A stretch of DNA of 64,000 nucleotides, taken from positions 2,277,361 through 2,341,360 of the forward strand of contig BRON01000003.1 in the NCBI GenBank assembly GCA_024345305.1. The letters run 5' to 3'. Below are positions 1 to 12,399 of this stretch, in pieces. The notes below the pieces were generated by a model that saw nothing but the letters and a program-made list of their open reading frames with translations, made no database searches and was not told where the DNA came from. A program made the position numbers and the translations under genes. The first letter of the stretch is position 1. Each line of letters begins with the position of its first letter. This DNA is from Mrakia gelida (taxonomy: Eukaryota; Basidiomycota; Tremellomycetes; Cystofilobasidiales; Mrakiaceae).

Positions 1-601
1 AGCGAGATACAACGAAGCGAAAAACGAACAGCAGAGATAAGTCCGATCGAAAGGGGGTAAGTTACGTCGACATCAATAAATAAGGCAAGGCTAAACAGGC
101 GTGCGACGAAAAGAAGAAGAAAAGGAAAACAAAAACGAAGTCAAACTAAACAAATCAACCCTGCTCTCCCTCAACCTCCCACGAAGCAGCGAGCCCCAAC
201 AGGTTATACGGTCACAACTTGAGACAGAGAATCCTTCACTCAACAAACATCCCTCAACAAACATCCCTCCCTCCTCGACCTCCTTGTTTCGACCCATCAT
301 CTCGACCGCATCCGCCTTCTGAGATCTCGCCTGCTCTCGTTATCCGTCTTGGGGTGGGTCTTCTGAGCTTCGGGAGGAGTGTAGTCGTTGGAGGAGGGAG
401 CAGCGGAGGGACCGGATTCGGGGAAGACCTGTCGAAGCGAACCAAAGCAGCGTCAGATTGTTCGTGTTCTATGTAATTTTCGAGACTGTGAAGGTATGAA
501 CTCACTCCTCCTGGGTTTTCAAGTGTTGGTTCAGGTCCAGTAACTCCGTGATCTTCTTCTCTCCTCGCCATCAACCCGCTTCCCTCCTCGAGTGGCCTCG
601 C

Positions 602-777
602 TCGCTCCTCCGAATTCTAACATCTCAAAGATCCGGAATCTAGGTATCATCGCTCATATAGATTCTGGGAAGACGACTCTGGTGAGTGGTGCTTATACAT
701 CCGAGGGGGACCTTTTTCTTCCTTCCTTCCTGGCTTCTTATCATCCAGACTGAGAGCATTCTTGTTCACTCCTGCTA
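602..777 (+). pseudogene. Decayed fragment of mitochondrial elongation factor G2 (ribosome-releasing factor 2)
   Basis: The frame at 604-681 reads through IRNLGIIAHIDSGKTTL, the GTP-binding G1 region of the EF-G family. It is followed by GTGAGT at 682 and an acceptor at 748, and a second exon at 749-777 reads TESILVHSC, the expected continuation. EF-G2 acts with ribosome recycling factor to split mitochondrial ribosomes. A further possible exon after about 823 keeps only traces (SKA, then a degenerate stretch where the effector loop should be) and needs frame changes. No start codon precedes the first exon in frame, and the other G motifs are not recognisable. I read this as a relic. A badly fragmented but real gene is less likely. 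Confidence 0.45.
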
Positions 778-1559
778 GTAAGTCATCCCATATACACTCT
801 TGTATATTTCCGCAGCCTTCTTGTCTAAGGCCCCCTGTCTTTCGAAAAGCTGGAGAAGCTCGGAGGAAAGGACGGACAGAAATCAACATCTCGAGCTCAC
901 CAGACTAACCTTCGTAATCTGCTTCCTTCCTTCTCATCAGCATCCCACATCCTGGAGCAGTACATCTCGGAACCACGTCAACAAACTTCCTTCCTGCTGA
1001 ACGAGAATGAGGACTCACCATTCAGTCGGCATCGAGTTCGTCTCCATCTTCTTCCTCGTCCTTCCCCTACTCGAGCTCGCTGGAACTGACCTCCATCGTT
1101 TTTCCTCAGTACTCATGCTTGAAACCAGTTCCCATATCTGCCTCCTCAACCCCAAGAAAGTTTCAACCCGATTCCGGTGGTATGGAGGGAGGGAGGAGGA
1201 GGGGAAGATGGAGAGGAGCATGCTGTTGAAACTTCCGGTCCTGGGAAGTTGGGATTGTGCAAGTTCTGTATCAACTAAACTCAATGATAACGAAGGGTCT
1301 GTATACTAGAAGTGACGATGTGTAAGCAAAGGGTGATCTGTAAGCTAGGAGTGATACATAAGCAAAAGTGATACACCGGAACCCCGTGGTTCTCTCGTCG
1401 CTCTACCTAGTTCTAACAAACGGTTCAATGCTCTTCTTCTTCATCTTGAAGACCTTCCTTGAGATGTGAAGGGAAAGAAGAAAGGATGGAAGGAGAAAGG
1501 GAAGCAGATGATGGTGGTTCAAAGTCAGCTGATTCGATTTCGCGCGAAGCGGTTTTGGG

Positions 1560-1580
1560 AGGGGGGGGGGGGGGGTGGGG
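1560..1580. repeat. Guanine homopolymer tract
   Basis: A run of G broken by a single T lies between the EF-G2 relic and the end of PEX3. It could form a quadruplex or could be a sequencing weak point. A short CA dinucleotide run follows at about 1804-1820, close to the PEX3 stop codon. Confidence 0.7.
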
Positions 1581-1845
1581 ATTTGGGTCCGCTTGACGAC
1601 CGTCTACTCGTGAACTTAACGATGGTAGAGAGGGGAGAATGGTGGGCTAGGTTGGGTTCAGTGAAGAAACGACCGAGTACAAAAGATGAAAAGGGAAAAC
1701 GCTCGACGCGTCGACCTCGAGTCGAGCTTCCCTCCTTCGTTTCCTTCTCGTCCCCTTCCTTCGTTAATTCCCCATCTTCGGCGTTGCGTTCAAGCACATC
1801 CATCGCACACACACACACACCCACCACATCCACAAAAGATCTAGC

Positions 1846-4296
1846 CTAGAACCCCTCGTCGAACCCAAGGTAGCTCGAGTAAACGACGGCTGAGAAGGAC
1901 GCCAGTTCAGGGAGGTTTGCGAGACTCTGGTAGAACGAACGAAGGGCGAAGCAAAGAAACGAAAGTCAGCGAACGCTCGGCTGTCGGAACGACGAGCGAA
2001 GACAAGCGAGGACGAGCGAACGACGCGTCGAACTCCACGCGAGGACGAGGGAGGGAAAGCGAGCGACTCACATCAACGACCCTATTCCCTCCCCCCAAAA
2101 CCCCCCCATCCTCCAAACTCTCCCTCCCAAACTTGGCCACCTCCGCCAACACCTCCGCCAACCTCTTCCCCTTCGTTTCCACCAACTCTTCGAACCTCCC
2201 TCCTCCCACCCCCGTTCCCTGCACGACCTCCACCCCGCCCAACATCCCCCTCTCCCCCAGCGCGTCCACAAGGCTCCCAAACGCCAGGGCAAGCGAGCTA
2301 GAGAGGCAGGATTCGAAGGAGGGGGAGGAGAGGTAGGTTGAAGTTTCGGAGAGGAGGAGACGGATGGGTGCTGTTGGGGAGGAAGGGAGGGGGTTGAGGT
2401 GCGTTTGGTGAAGCAGGTGGGTTAGGGTGGAGGGTGTGGGGGGGAGGAGGTGGGGGAGGAAGCTGATAGGACGACACAAAGAGGTTAGTGAGCGAGAGAG
2501 CGAGAGAGAGGAGCATGGAAGGAGGATGCGCGACTCACGAATGAGGTCTAGGTATGGAATCCCCTCCTAGATCGAACTCGACTTTCCGTCTGATCTCGAG
2601 GAGGAGCGCTTCCAGCTCGGTTTGGTTGAGGGTTTTCTTAAGGCTGACACTGCGAGCGACGAAGCAAAACCAAGACCAAAGTGAAAGGAGGGAGGACGCG
2701 TCAGTTTCCGTTGAGTCGTCTCGTTTCGTCGCGCTCCCCAAACCGCACCAAGAACAAAAAGAAAAGGAAATCAACCACTCACGGACCCAACACCTCCCCC
2801 ACAGCTCTCTCGACCCTCTCCCCAACCTCCCTCCATCCAACGTTCATCAACCACCAGCTGAAACTCAGATAAACCATCTCGTCCTCCGGCGACACCTCTC
2901 CTTCCTCCCCTTCTCCTCGAGCTTCCTTCTCCCCAGGCCCATCCCCAAGTCCCCACCTCGACCCAGCACCCGCTCCAGTCGATCCAGATCCAGATTCAGA
3001 ACCCGGCTGATTTTGGAAGGACTTCTCCAACTCCTTGACGGAACGAACGTACGAGTGACGACCGAGGAGGTTGAGTTGGATTCGGGTTTGTAAGGTAAGG
3101 AGGGTGAGGGTGTAGAGGGTTGTGAGGGTTCGGGTGAAGGCTGCAAACAAGCGCACATAAACGATACCGAGCGAAAGAATGGAAGGTCAGCGAGAGAGAG
3201 AGATGGGGACGGAAGAACGAAGGAAGAGAGACGAGAACGAACTAAGAAGCTTGATCTCGTTCCAGAGCTGCATCTTGGTCTTTGGAGGAGCGAGAAGGGT
3301 AGCTGGTGCTGGCGTGGGTTCGATTGGTGCTGGGGATGGTGGAGGAGGAGGGGAAGCGGTGGTGATGTTGGTGAAGGAAGAGTCGACGGTTGAGGCGATG
3401 GAGATGACGGAGGCTTCGAGCTGCAGTGGGAGGAGATGGGAAGGAGGTGAGCTCGACGACAAGAGGCTCGAGGAAAGGGAGAAAGTATACGGACCTGCTG
3501 ACTATCTGACATCTCCTTGCCCTTATCCTTGGTCTCCATCTCCTGAAACTCGCTCGACCAACTCGCTCCCACATCCCTCGTCGACCCTTCCCCTTCCTCC
3601 TCCTTCGTTCCCTCTTCCACTCCAACGCCAACCTCCCCCGTCTTCTCCCCTTCTCCCTCAGCTTCCACTTCCTCTCCTGAGCTCGTCGTAGATGCTGGGG
3701 CAGGAGGTGGTGGTGGAGCGTCGGCCGAAGAAGAAGTCGTCGAGGAAGGAGGAGGGACGAGGACCTGATCTGTTGAGCTCGACTCGGTTGTCGTCGACGT
3801 CGCTTCCGATCCAGCGAGAGAAACGATCGAATCTCCCATCGAGATCCCAGCCGACGAGGACGACTTGGGTTTGGCGGATGAGGATGAGAGTTGCTGGAGT
3901 TGATGAGTGAGATCTTCTACGTCCATCTCTTCCATGATCTGAGCGGAAAGAGTAGGAAGGAGAGCGAGAAGGGTGAAAGTGCAGTCTTCCTGGTTCTGGA
4001 TGAATCGTCGGCGGAGGCTACAAACGATTACAAAAGCGAGCGAGGAGGGAGATCAGTATATATAGTCGTCCCTCGGCGAGCTCGAAGCTTCTATAGAAGC
4101 GAAGAGGAGGAAGGAAAGGGAAGGGAAAGACTGACCTCTCCCTCGCTGCCCTCTCCTCGGTGACCTTCGCTTGAATGTCCTTGAGTCGATCCAACAGGTA
4201 CGATCCAGCGAGGTAGAGTCCTCCCGCTACTCCCGCTACAACAGCCAGAGACCGAGCGTGAGGGCGAAGGCGTTTACGGAATCGTTCGAGGAGCAT
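1846..4296 (-). CDS. PEX3: Peroxisomal biogenesis factor 3 (peroxin-3)
   Basis: PEX3 is the peroxisomal membrane anchor that docks PEX19 and so inserts other membrane proteins into the peroxisome. The start at 4296 gives MLLERFRKRLRPH followed by one membrane helix (VVAGVAGGLYLAGSYLL), the typical N-terminal anchor. I can trace seven exons. The first ends at 4136 and the second starts at 4017 with RRRFIQNQEDCTFTLLALLP, a family hallmark. Later exons carry LWNEIKLLS, then FTRTLTTLYTLTLLTLQTRI and NLLGRHSYV. The last exon ends ELASFSAVVYSSYLGFDEGF and a stop at 1846. Introns use GTNNGT donors and CTGAC/CTAAC branch sites. An acidic, Ser/Pro-rich insert between the second and third conserved blocks makes it longer than the usual protein. 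It is divergent from the transporter gene at 4685. Confidence 0.9.
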
Positions 4297-4684
4297 CGTG
4301 TAGGTTGTCGTCGTTGGAAGGCAAGAGACTAAGAGAGAGCTCGGCGAGGTCGCTGCCGGAACGAGAGGTCAACGAGCGAGCGTGCTTCTTGGGCTCGTTT
4401 CTTTTTTCTCGAGGACACAAAAAAATTGTCAGTGGCATCGTCTGAGTCCGATTAATCCCTACTTGAGGTTACTGACCCTTTCTTGCTCTTTTTCTTCGGC
4501 ACGCCGTTTTCGGCAGGGATGTCGTCCGAGCTCATTCCTCCAAATCGAGCGCGAGAGGTCCTCCAAATCCTTCTCTGCAGCACACCACCCACCCAACCCA
4601 TCCTCGGCTTTCAACGGTTTGCGCTAGTCTGACTCCCAACCACCACCTTCCCCCCTTCCTCTCGTCTCGCTCCTCGAACATCGG
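4297..4684. promoter_or_regulatory. Shared promoter region between divergent PEX3 and MFS transporter genes
   Basis: This 388-bp gap separates two divergent start codons, so both promoters must lie here or in the 5' exons. It includes a short A-rich/T-rich stretch at about 4398-4430. I see no clear TATA box or named factor site. Confidence 0.5.
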
Positions 4685-7600
4685 ATGGCTGAGCTCTCTT
4701 CGTCAACAAGGCCGTCGTCGGATGTGCGCGAGCTCGTCGAGGTCGCTCGTCCTCCTCCTCCTTCCCTCCCTCTCGAGTCGCACGACAAGGAGAAATCCTC
4801 CCCAACCTCCTTCCCACCCCCCAATGACTCCTCACCCGAGTATCCTCCTTGGGAGCAGGATAGCGAGAACCCTCTCAACTGGACCAAGAAGAGGAAATGG
4901 GTCGCAACTCTCGTCGTCTCGTTGACTGGGTGAGCTCAACATCCTCTCCTCTCCTCCTCTTTCCCTCTCCTCTCGCTTCCTCTCTCTTCTCTCTTGAGCT
5001 GACTAATCTTTCGGCTCTCTTCGGCTCTCTCGCGTTTGTACAGATTCATGTCCACAGCAGCCTCCTCCATGCCCGCTCCAGCGTCAGAAAAGATCGGAGA
5101 ACACTTTGGACTCCAAGATCGAACGGTCAACACCCTCATCACCTCCATCTTCGTTCTCGGGTTGGGGTTCGGACCGTTCTTGTTTGCTCCGATGTACGCA
5201 CCACTCTCGCCCCCACCCTATCCCTGCCCTTCTTTCAACCAGCTCATGCGAGCGAAAGCAAGATCGCTAACCTCGCCTCGGTTCTTTGTGTCCCCTCCCT
5301 CTTTGTCGTTGGTTCAGATCGGAGCTCTACGGTCGGAAATCAGCCTACACAACTTCCACCATCCCCTTTGCGCTCATGAACCTCTCGTGTATCTTTGCTC
5401 CTACGTACGTCCTAACCCTCCTTCCCTTCTCCTTCCCATCCTTGGAACGAGAAAAGGACCGGCGACTCAAACACTCGCTCTCTTTGCTTCGTCGACTTTC
5501 TTCGGCTTCCACCAGCATGCCAGCGTTGATCGTTCTGAGGTTCTTTGGTGGGGTGTTCGCTTCGAGTGGTGAGTCCAACGATCAACTTGTGGTCCTCGCT
5601 CGATGGACGCAGCTCCTTGGGTTGAGGGGGAGATGCCGAACGACGAACGATGGACGCGAGACCGCGGGAGGCTAGACTAGACGCGATCTTTCTTGGTCGA
5701 ACCACCTCGTTTGCTGACTCACCCTTGCTTTCGCCTGGATACAGGTCCCTCCCTGGGGATAGCGACCGTGTCGGATATCTTCTCCCCAGCAGATCGAGGC
5801 TCGCCGATCTCGATTTACGCTGGTTCGTTCGACTCCCTGGCCCTCTTCCCTCACTTACCTACCGTCGCTGACTTTTTCGCTTGGCTTCGCTCAGTCGGAC
5901 CCATGGCTGGACCTGGTATGTCTCCCCTTTCCTCTTCTTCTCTTTCCTCGCCGATTTCGCGCGAACGCTCTAGATCCTGCTCGCGTTGCGTCTGACCCAA
6001 CGCTCCTCTCTCGTCCCTCCCAGTCCTGGGCTCCATGGTAGGGGGATGGCTCTACCTAGCAGGCTACCGCTGGATTTTTGGCCTACTCACCATCATCTCC
6101 ATGCTCAACGCGATGGCTATTCAGTTGTTCTTGAGGGAGTCGTACGCGCCGTGAGTTGATTTCACCCACCCTTTCTTTCGCTCCTTCGTCTCTTCCCTTT
6201 TTCCCCAATCTTCTCCCTCCACCCAAACTAATGCCCCCCCGTCTCCCCTCCCACCTCCCCAGCACCGTCAAATACAAACTCTCTCGCCTGCGCCGCGAAC
6301 CGTCCAACACCGTCGTCGATGTCGACTCGGAGCAGGTCGACCAGCGAAGGAGTCGACACGATCGATGGGGAGGACTCGCTTGGATGGTGGAGTTGTTTCA
6401 TGAGAGCGATTGGAAACCGGTTTTTAAGAGGGCGTTTAGTGAGTCGTTCGCTGCCCTTTCTTCCCCTTTTCCGAGCTGCACTCGAAACAACGACGAAAGG
6501 GAAGATAAGCTGACCTCTCGACGCGTCTCGTTTTCGTTTGTTCGTTCGTCTCAAAGCTCGTCCACCTCGCCTCCTCCTCCTCAATCCTGTTTGCCTCATC
6601 GCGGCGGTGTACTACGCTTATATCTACGTGAGTGTGACTTCCCTCACTTCCTCTCCTCGCTCGAATCGCCGCGTCGAGCTGACTTCGTTCCTTCGTTCGC
6701 GCGTTTTGAAAGGGGATCATCTACCTCCTCATCGTCACTGTCCCCTTACTCTTCGCTTCGGACCCTCAAGATGCGAGTCTATTCCACTACGGATGGAGCA
6801 AGGAGATTGTGCCGCTCGCTTATTTGGGTCTTGGTGAGTCCGTCGAGTCGCGACCGTTCGATGAGGCGATGGACTGACGCGAGTTGAGTTGTGCGTTTTG
6901 CGTTTGGTTTGGGTGGGATGGATGGATAGGGTTCGGGTTCTTCTCTGTCAGTACTTTTCTATCTATCTAACTCTGACTCGAAGAGGGAAGGGAAGGAAGG
7001 AGAGGTAGAGAGACACGAGCGAGCTCGTCTCGTGAAACTAACCCTCCCTCTCCTCCCTCGATTCGACGTTCGTTCCACCAGGCCGCCTTCACAGCCGCCC
7101 AAGCCCAAAATCGTATCTATGCTTACCTCTCTAAGAAGCGAGGTGATTCGGGTCAGCCTGAGTATCGGGTGAGTGCATACCTGTCTTCCCTCCCTCTCCT
7201 CGTCTTCCCGCTTTCCCCTCGACTGACTTCACTTTGCCCTCCCTCGTTTCCGTCGCCGACAGCTCGTCCTCACCCAAATCGGAATGATCTTCTTCCCCAC
7301 GGGCTGGTTCATCTACGGCTGGTCTGCGTACTACCACACTCACTGGATGGGCCCTGTTGTGGGACTTGCGTTGTGTGGATATGGGTGAGTAGCGCGAACG
7401 AAACGAACCTCGACGCGTCCGGTTCGTTTTCGCTGACCCCTTCTCCTCCCCCCACTACCCACCCACCCCTCCCACCCCACCCAAAAGCCTCATGCTCGCC
7501 TTCAATTCCGTCCAAAACTTCATCGTCGACTTCTGTTCCCCTTACTCCGCCGCCGGAATCGCAGGAGCGACCTTCCTTCGTTCGCTCGTCGCGTTCGTCC

Positions 7601-7752
7601 TGCCCCTCGTGGGAGCGCTGTTGTTTGAGCGGTTGGGGTGGGGTGGGGGAGGGAGTTTGTTGGCTGGTCTGAGTATAGTGGCGATGCCTTGTCCGACGTT
7701 GATGTTTTTGTATGGGGGGAGGTTGAGGGAGAGGTTCCGGCCTAAGTTTTGA
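4685..7752 (+). CDS. MFS transporter, DHA1 family (drug:H+ antiporter / polyamine type)
   Basis: This is a plasma-membrane major facilitator of the fungal DHA1 group, which exports drugs or polyamines by proton exchange. The first exon has a hydrophilic tail and the signature ENPLNWTKKRKW before helix 1. Joined exons give GFMSTAASSMPAPA, the loop 2-3 motif around SELYGRKSAY (the MFS GxxxDRxGR equivalent), then FFGGVFASSGPSLGIATVSDIF and GPMAGPVLGSMVGGWLYLAGYRWIF (antiporter motif C). A central loop rich in Arg/Asp is followed by six more helices up to the stop at 7752. There are about ten introns of 50-110 bases. Substrate cannot be read from sequence. The gene is convergent with the monooxygenase at 8043. 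Confidence 0.88.
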
Positions 7753-8042
7753 TTTCGGTGTCGCAGTTTTAGACTCGTCGTGCTTGCCAGTAGACTTTTA
7801 GCGATTTTTGGTTCAGTTTAATGTATTCAGCTCTAATTCGCGCTGGTGGTCTGGATAAGGGAGTCTTGAGACTGGGTGGAAGAAGGAATCGAAAACGGCG
7901 ACGCGACGAACATCGACCAGCTCAAAGTCCACCCTCTCTCCACTTAGATCTTGGAATCGATCAGACGGAGCTCGAATAGAAAAAGAACGTCCATGCAGTA
8001 CACGATCACACACTTGAATCCAACCAAACTCTCCCCAAACGC
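7753..8042. other. Convergent 3' intergenic region
   Basis: A 290-bp gap lies between the stop codons of the transporter (plus) and the monooxygenase (minus). It must contain both 3' untranslated regions. No other coding signal is seen. Confidence 0.5.
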
Positions 8043-11036
8043 TCAACCTCGTCCCCCCACTCTCCTCTCCCTCGCAACCCTCCTCTCTTCGCTCAACGTC
8101 TTGAACGTTTCCGGCTTCATCTCTCCAAAGTAGAACCCAAGTCCAAGGAACCCAGCAGGCCTCCTTTGTTCGTTGACTCCCATGTCCCTGAGGAGTCCTT
8201 CCATCCATTGCTGATCGAACGAACGAAAGAACGAACGCAAAAGTGTCAGTCGACGCGTCGATTCGTTTCGACTCAGTCCGATTCATCAAAGAGAGCTCAA
8301 ACTCACGTCCGTATTCATCCAATGAACCTCCTTCTGAACGTCGTAAGGGTTCTTGGTAAGAGGGTAGCGAGCTCGTTGCCAATCGGCACGTTTCTCGCAG
8401 ATCTTGTAGGCGTCCGAGGGGGAGGGGAGGGAGAGGTCGTTGAGGAGGAAGGAGGAGATCCACTGTCGAAGACGATGCGAATGAGTGAGTGAGCGCTTGA
8501 AAAAACGAAGAGGGAGGAAACGAGGGAGAGGAGGGATGTACGTGACTCTGGATATCGAAGGCGAGAAGAGCGTTGAGGCAGAAGACGGCGCCGCTGAATG
8601 AAAAAAGACGAAGTCGCGTCAAGTTGAGTCGAGTCGAACGAGGGCCAGAAGGGAGAGAGACTCGATTCACTTGATAGCAAGATCCTTCTCTTCCAAAGCC
8701 CCACAGGGGATCATTCCCTTGTAGACGTGAGGAGCGAACTGTCCGTTGGGAGAAGCAGGAGGGTTCCGAAGCGACCTGAATCCTTCGATGGATCTGTTCT
8801 CAGAGGGGGGAGAGGTGGGAGCGATAGGTTCGATTCCGAGTTGGACGCGACGATCGAGAGCTGCGAGAGAGTAGAGGACCGGTCAGAGAGAGACTCGAGA
8901 AGATGAGGGAGCGATGGAACTCACGAATGAAGTCGTAAGGCGAGGAGAAGCCAGTGCAGCAGATGATCACGTCCGCGTCGACCGTTTCGTTGTTGGAAAG
9001 AACGAGACCTTTCCCATCGGCAGAGAACTCGACGGCAGAGACTCCAGGTCCGATGGTCTTCATCTTTCCGTCGGCGTGCAAGCCGTGGAAGGCGGTATCG
9101 AGCGTGACGGCCCGTCCTCCGGTTTGTTGAGATCCGCTGGAAACGATGAAGAGAAAGGTCAGCTTCGAGATCGTTCGAGAGTAGGACGTTGAGGTAGACT
9201 GACCTCCAGAACACACTGAGCTTGTGTCTGATGGGAGAGTCCGGGGCGATTCGAAGAGCACCCTCCTGGTGAAAGAAGGGAGGAAACGAGAGTCAGCTCG
9301 ACGCGACGAGGTTCAAACAAGCGAACGAGTGAAACGAGAGACGAGGACGCACCGACATAGCGATGATCATGCCCATGAACTTGTGAACGAGCCAAGCTCC
9401 GAGGATGCTTCGATGGAGGAACTTCCTGAAGGGAGAGAAGCGAGAGGCGTCAGTGGAGGGACGCGACGAGACGAGACGAAGCGAGAGGACGAACTCGAGA
9501 CGAGTGGAGAGCTCTTGAGGAGGGTTCATGGTCGCAAAGATCCTGGACAGAGCGCGAATTAGAAAGACATCAGTCTGAGTATCCATGAAGGAGAAGCCAA
9601 AGACGAGCGAACCTCTTCCTGGGCATGTGGTCAAGCGGCTTTCCTTTGGCTCCGAAGTACATCTTGGTCTGCAGCAGCCCAGCCATCCGACGTCAGCTAA
9701 AGTGTCGACTCTACCACAGAGGAGCCTTACACTCACATGATTGAAGACCACCGTAACATCCTTCCCAGCCCCAGCGTATCGACCAGCGAGATCAACCCCC
9801 GACTTCCCGATTCCAACGACGACGACCTTCGCCGCGTTTGGGAGAGCGAGAATCTTCTCGTCAAGGGCTTTGGTGACTTGAGAGGAGTGAGAGAAGATCC
9901 CGTTGAACCTGCTTGGGTCGGCGAGACCGGAGGGGAGGGAGGGGACCGAGTTTTGCTGGCGGGAAAAGAAGAGGAAAGTGAGCTCGAGTCGCAAAGAGAG
10001 ACGGGCGAGGGAAGACTTACTCCGAGGCAGAGAACGACCTTCTCCCATTCCTCCTCGACCTCCTTCTCAGTCTTGACGTCGAGAATACTGAGGATCCATC
10101 CAGATCCAGACGAAGGACGATCCATGTGGGTGACTTTGCGTCCGTATCTGCGATTGGAAGACGCGTCGCCCATCAGCTCGCCCTCCTTCTTCTCTCTCTG
10201 TCCCTTTTCGCACGTCAGGGGAAGCGAGACTCACCGGATCGAAGCAATCCTATCCTTTACGAACTTCTCAAAGAAAGTCTGGAAGTACTCAACGCAGGTC
10301 TCGCCTGCTCAAACGAATCGGAAGGTCAGCTCGAGAAGGAAGCGAGCGAGGTGAGCTCGACTCGAACGAAGCTCAACAAAAGATGGCCACGCACCAGAAA
10401 TCCTTCCATCATTGGCCAAAACCTTCTCCAATGGCTCCTCCATATGCATCGCTGAGCCCTCGTAGTCTCCAAGAGTCGAGTTGGTCTGCAAAAACGGGCG
10501 AGGGCCGAACAAAAGGTCAGCATGAACGAAAGAGAGGAAGCTCGGAGGGAACCGAAGAGGAAGGCGAGAGATCGTTGCATTCACCATGACTCCCTCGTAA
10601 GCTTGACCAGTCTCTCCGGGAGCCCAAACGCCTCCTGGGAGGTCAGCCTAAGAGATGAGAAGGGAATGGGAGGGATAGGGAGGTCAGAATGCATGGGCGA
10701 GAGGCGAGGGAGGGAGGGGGGAAGATGTTGAGCTCGAGCGAACCTGAGTGATAAGGTGGACGTTGGTGAAGCCGTCGTCGAGAAGAGTTCTGGCAGCTAA
10801 GTGTAAGATGAGGGAGCTGATAGCACGAAGTCCCTTCAGACGAGAAGAAGAGGCAATCAAGCTCACTTTGAAGTCCTGAGAGAACGAGGAAGGATCGTCG
10901 AGAGCACGGTCGATCAGTCAGTCTGTTCGTCTCGCCTGTTCTTCCCTCTCCCCTCTCTGCTCGGTATCAAGGACTCACCGCAGGCCCCAGCGCCGACGAT
11001 GAGGATGCGAGCGTCGAGAGAAGCAGTCTTTGACAT
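8043..11036 (-). CDS. Flavin-containing monooxygenase (FAD/NADPH-dependent)
   Basis: The start at 11036 gives MSKTASLDARILIVGAGACG, an FAD-binding Rossmann GxGxxG. Further exons add LLDDGFTNVHLITQ, ADLPGGVWAPGETGQAYEGV and TNSTLGDYEGSAM. The middle has FNGIFSHSSQV, matching the FMO signature FxGxxxHxxx, followed by VVVVGIGKSGVDLAG, the NADPH-binding fold. A later exon has DADVIICCTGFSSPYDFI, the ATG-like motif of these enzymes. The last exon runs from QQWMEGLLRDMG to the stop at 8043. The family oxygenates soft nucleophiles (N, S) or ketones. Substrate is not predictable here. About a dozen short introns are needed, including one 9-base exon near 10866, so the exon joins are only moderately certain. 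Confidence 0.85.
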
Positions 11037-12399
11037 GTTGAGGATGGTGGTTGGGAGCTAAGGAACGCACATGAGGCGAGGTCGGCTCTTCGAGCGAGAA
11101 GGCCGAACCCTCCTCGGAAGCGAAGGCCACTCGTTCTCGAGCTAGCTCTTCATGAAGATCGACGTAGATGCTGCCCACTTTTGGAAGCATGTGATGGGAA
11201 CTCGGGATGTGACAGTCAGGGAGGCCTCTAAATTGGTTCGTGCAGGAAAAAGGAGGCGATGGAAGAGAGTTCAGCCCTCCGCGTCGTCTTCTTCGTCTCG
11301 ACCTCTTTCCTAGACTCGAAGCCACTCGGAGTCGACGCTAACTCGAGAAAAAGACCAAATCAGTCGAATAAGGGACCTGAGCCAGAGGTCTTGGAGCAAA
11401 GAGGCAGCACGCGTTTGACTTTGAGATGGAAGAGAACGCGTCGCGCGCCAAACAAGTCCGCTCGACCGACGCTTCCTTCAAAAAGGGCCCTTCAAAATAG
11501 ACGCAGGTCACTTAAAGCGTCCTTGCGAAGCTCTAAGCGTCCTAAGATGGCGAAAACCACCTGGCGGCGGTCTAGAAGGAAGAACGATGCGATTCTTCGT
11601 CGGCTCAGGCGACAGCTGCTAAAATGTCGAAGCATCTTCACCCAGGTGGCGGAAAACGGGGCTCAGCTCGTCTAAGTCCATGCTGAGCTCCGATAAATGA
11701 CTTTTCCAAGGACCAGCGGGAGGACGGACGGAAGGGAACGAGGAGTGTAAAGTCCAGGACCTCTGAGTGACGCAAGTCTCTCATCGTCAAGATGATCTGC
11801 TCAGTCGCGTCTCCCTCTTTCCCCTTTTCCCTTATCTCCCTCTGTTTATAGATCCCCTCCCTCGTTTCTCCTCCCTTCACCTTCGTTTTTCATCTCATCG
11901 CGATCTCTCTTTGTTTGACGGTCCCTTTGACCTCGTTTCGTTTCAGATCTCGTCTTCGAGCACGTACTGCTACCCCTTCACTTAGCTCTCGCCTTCGCTC
12001 CTTGTTCTCTTCTTTGTCCTCGCTTCCCTTTGAAGCTCCCTTTGATGCCTCGGGTTTTACTACTTAAACCTCGAACTCGTCGCTTTCTCTCTCTCGACAA
12101 CCATCTCGACTTTCACCTCCTCCCTCCCTCTCGTCACACCTCCTTTTCTTCTCTCTCTCCCCCTCACTCTTTTATACCAAGGCTGTGGTCGTTCATTTCC
12201 CTTCCTCGAAAGCCTACAAGACTACCTCGGAAACCACCAAACACGTCGTGTTCCCCTTCGTTACCGAACCGGACCCTTCAAGGAGGGAGGAGGACCTCTC
12301 GCGATTTTCGTGAGCTCGACGATCCCTCCTCCTCTCACCCTCCCTCTCAACTCCCAGCCCGTCGCTTTCTCGCAAAGCCACATCCATCTCAGGTATCGC
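11037..12399. promoter_or_regulatory. Divergent intergenic region, FMO and TRM732
   Basis: This region separates the monooxygenase start (11036, minus) from the first confident methionine of the TRM732-like gene. The part from about 11760 is pyrimidine-rich, typical of fungal promoters. From about 12180 the plus strand has coding-like codon use in two frames, so part of it is probably 5' exon of the next gene. Confidence 0.4.
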
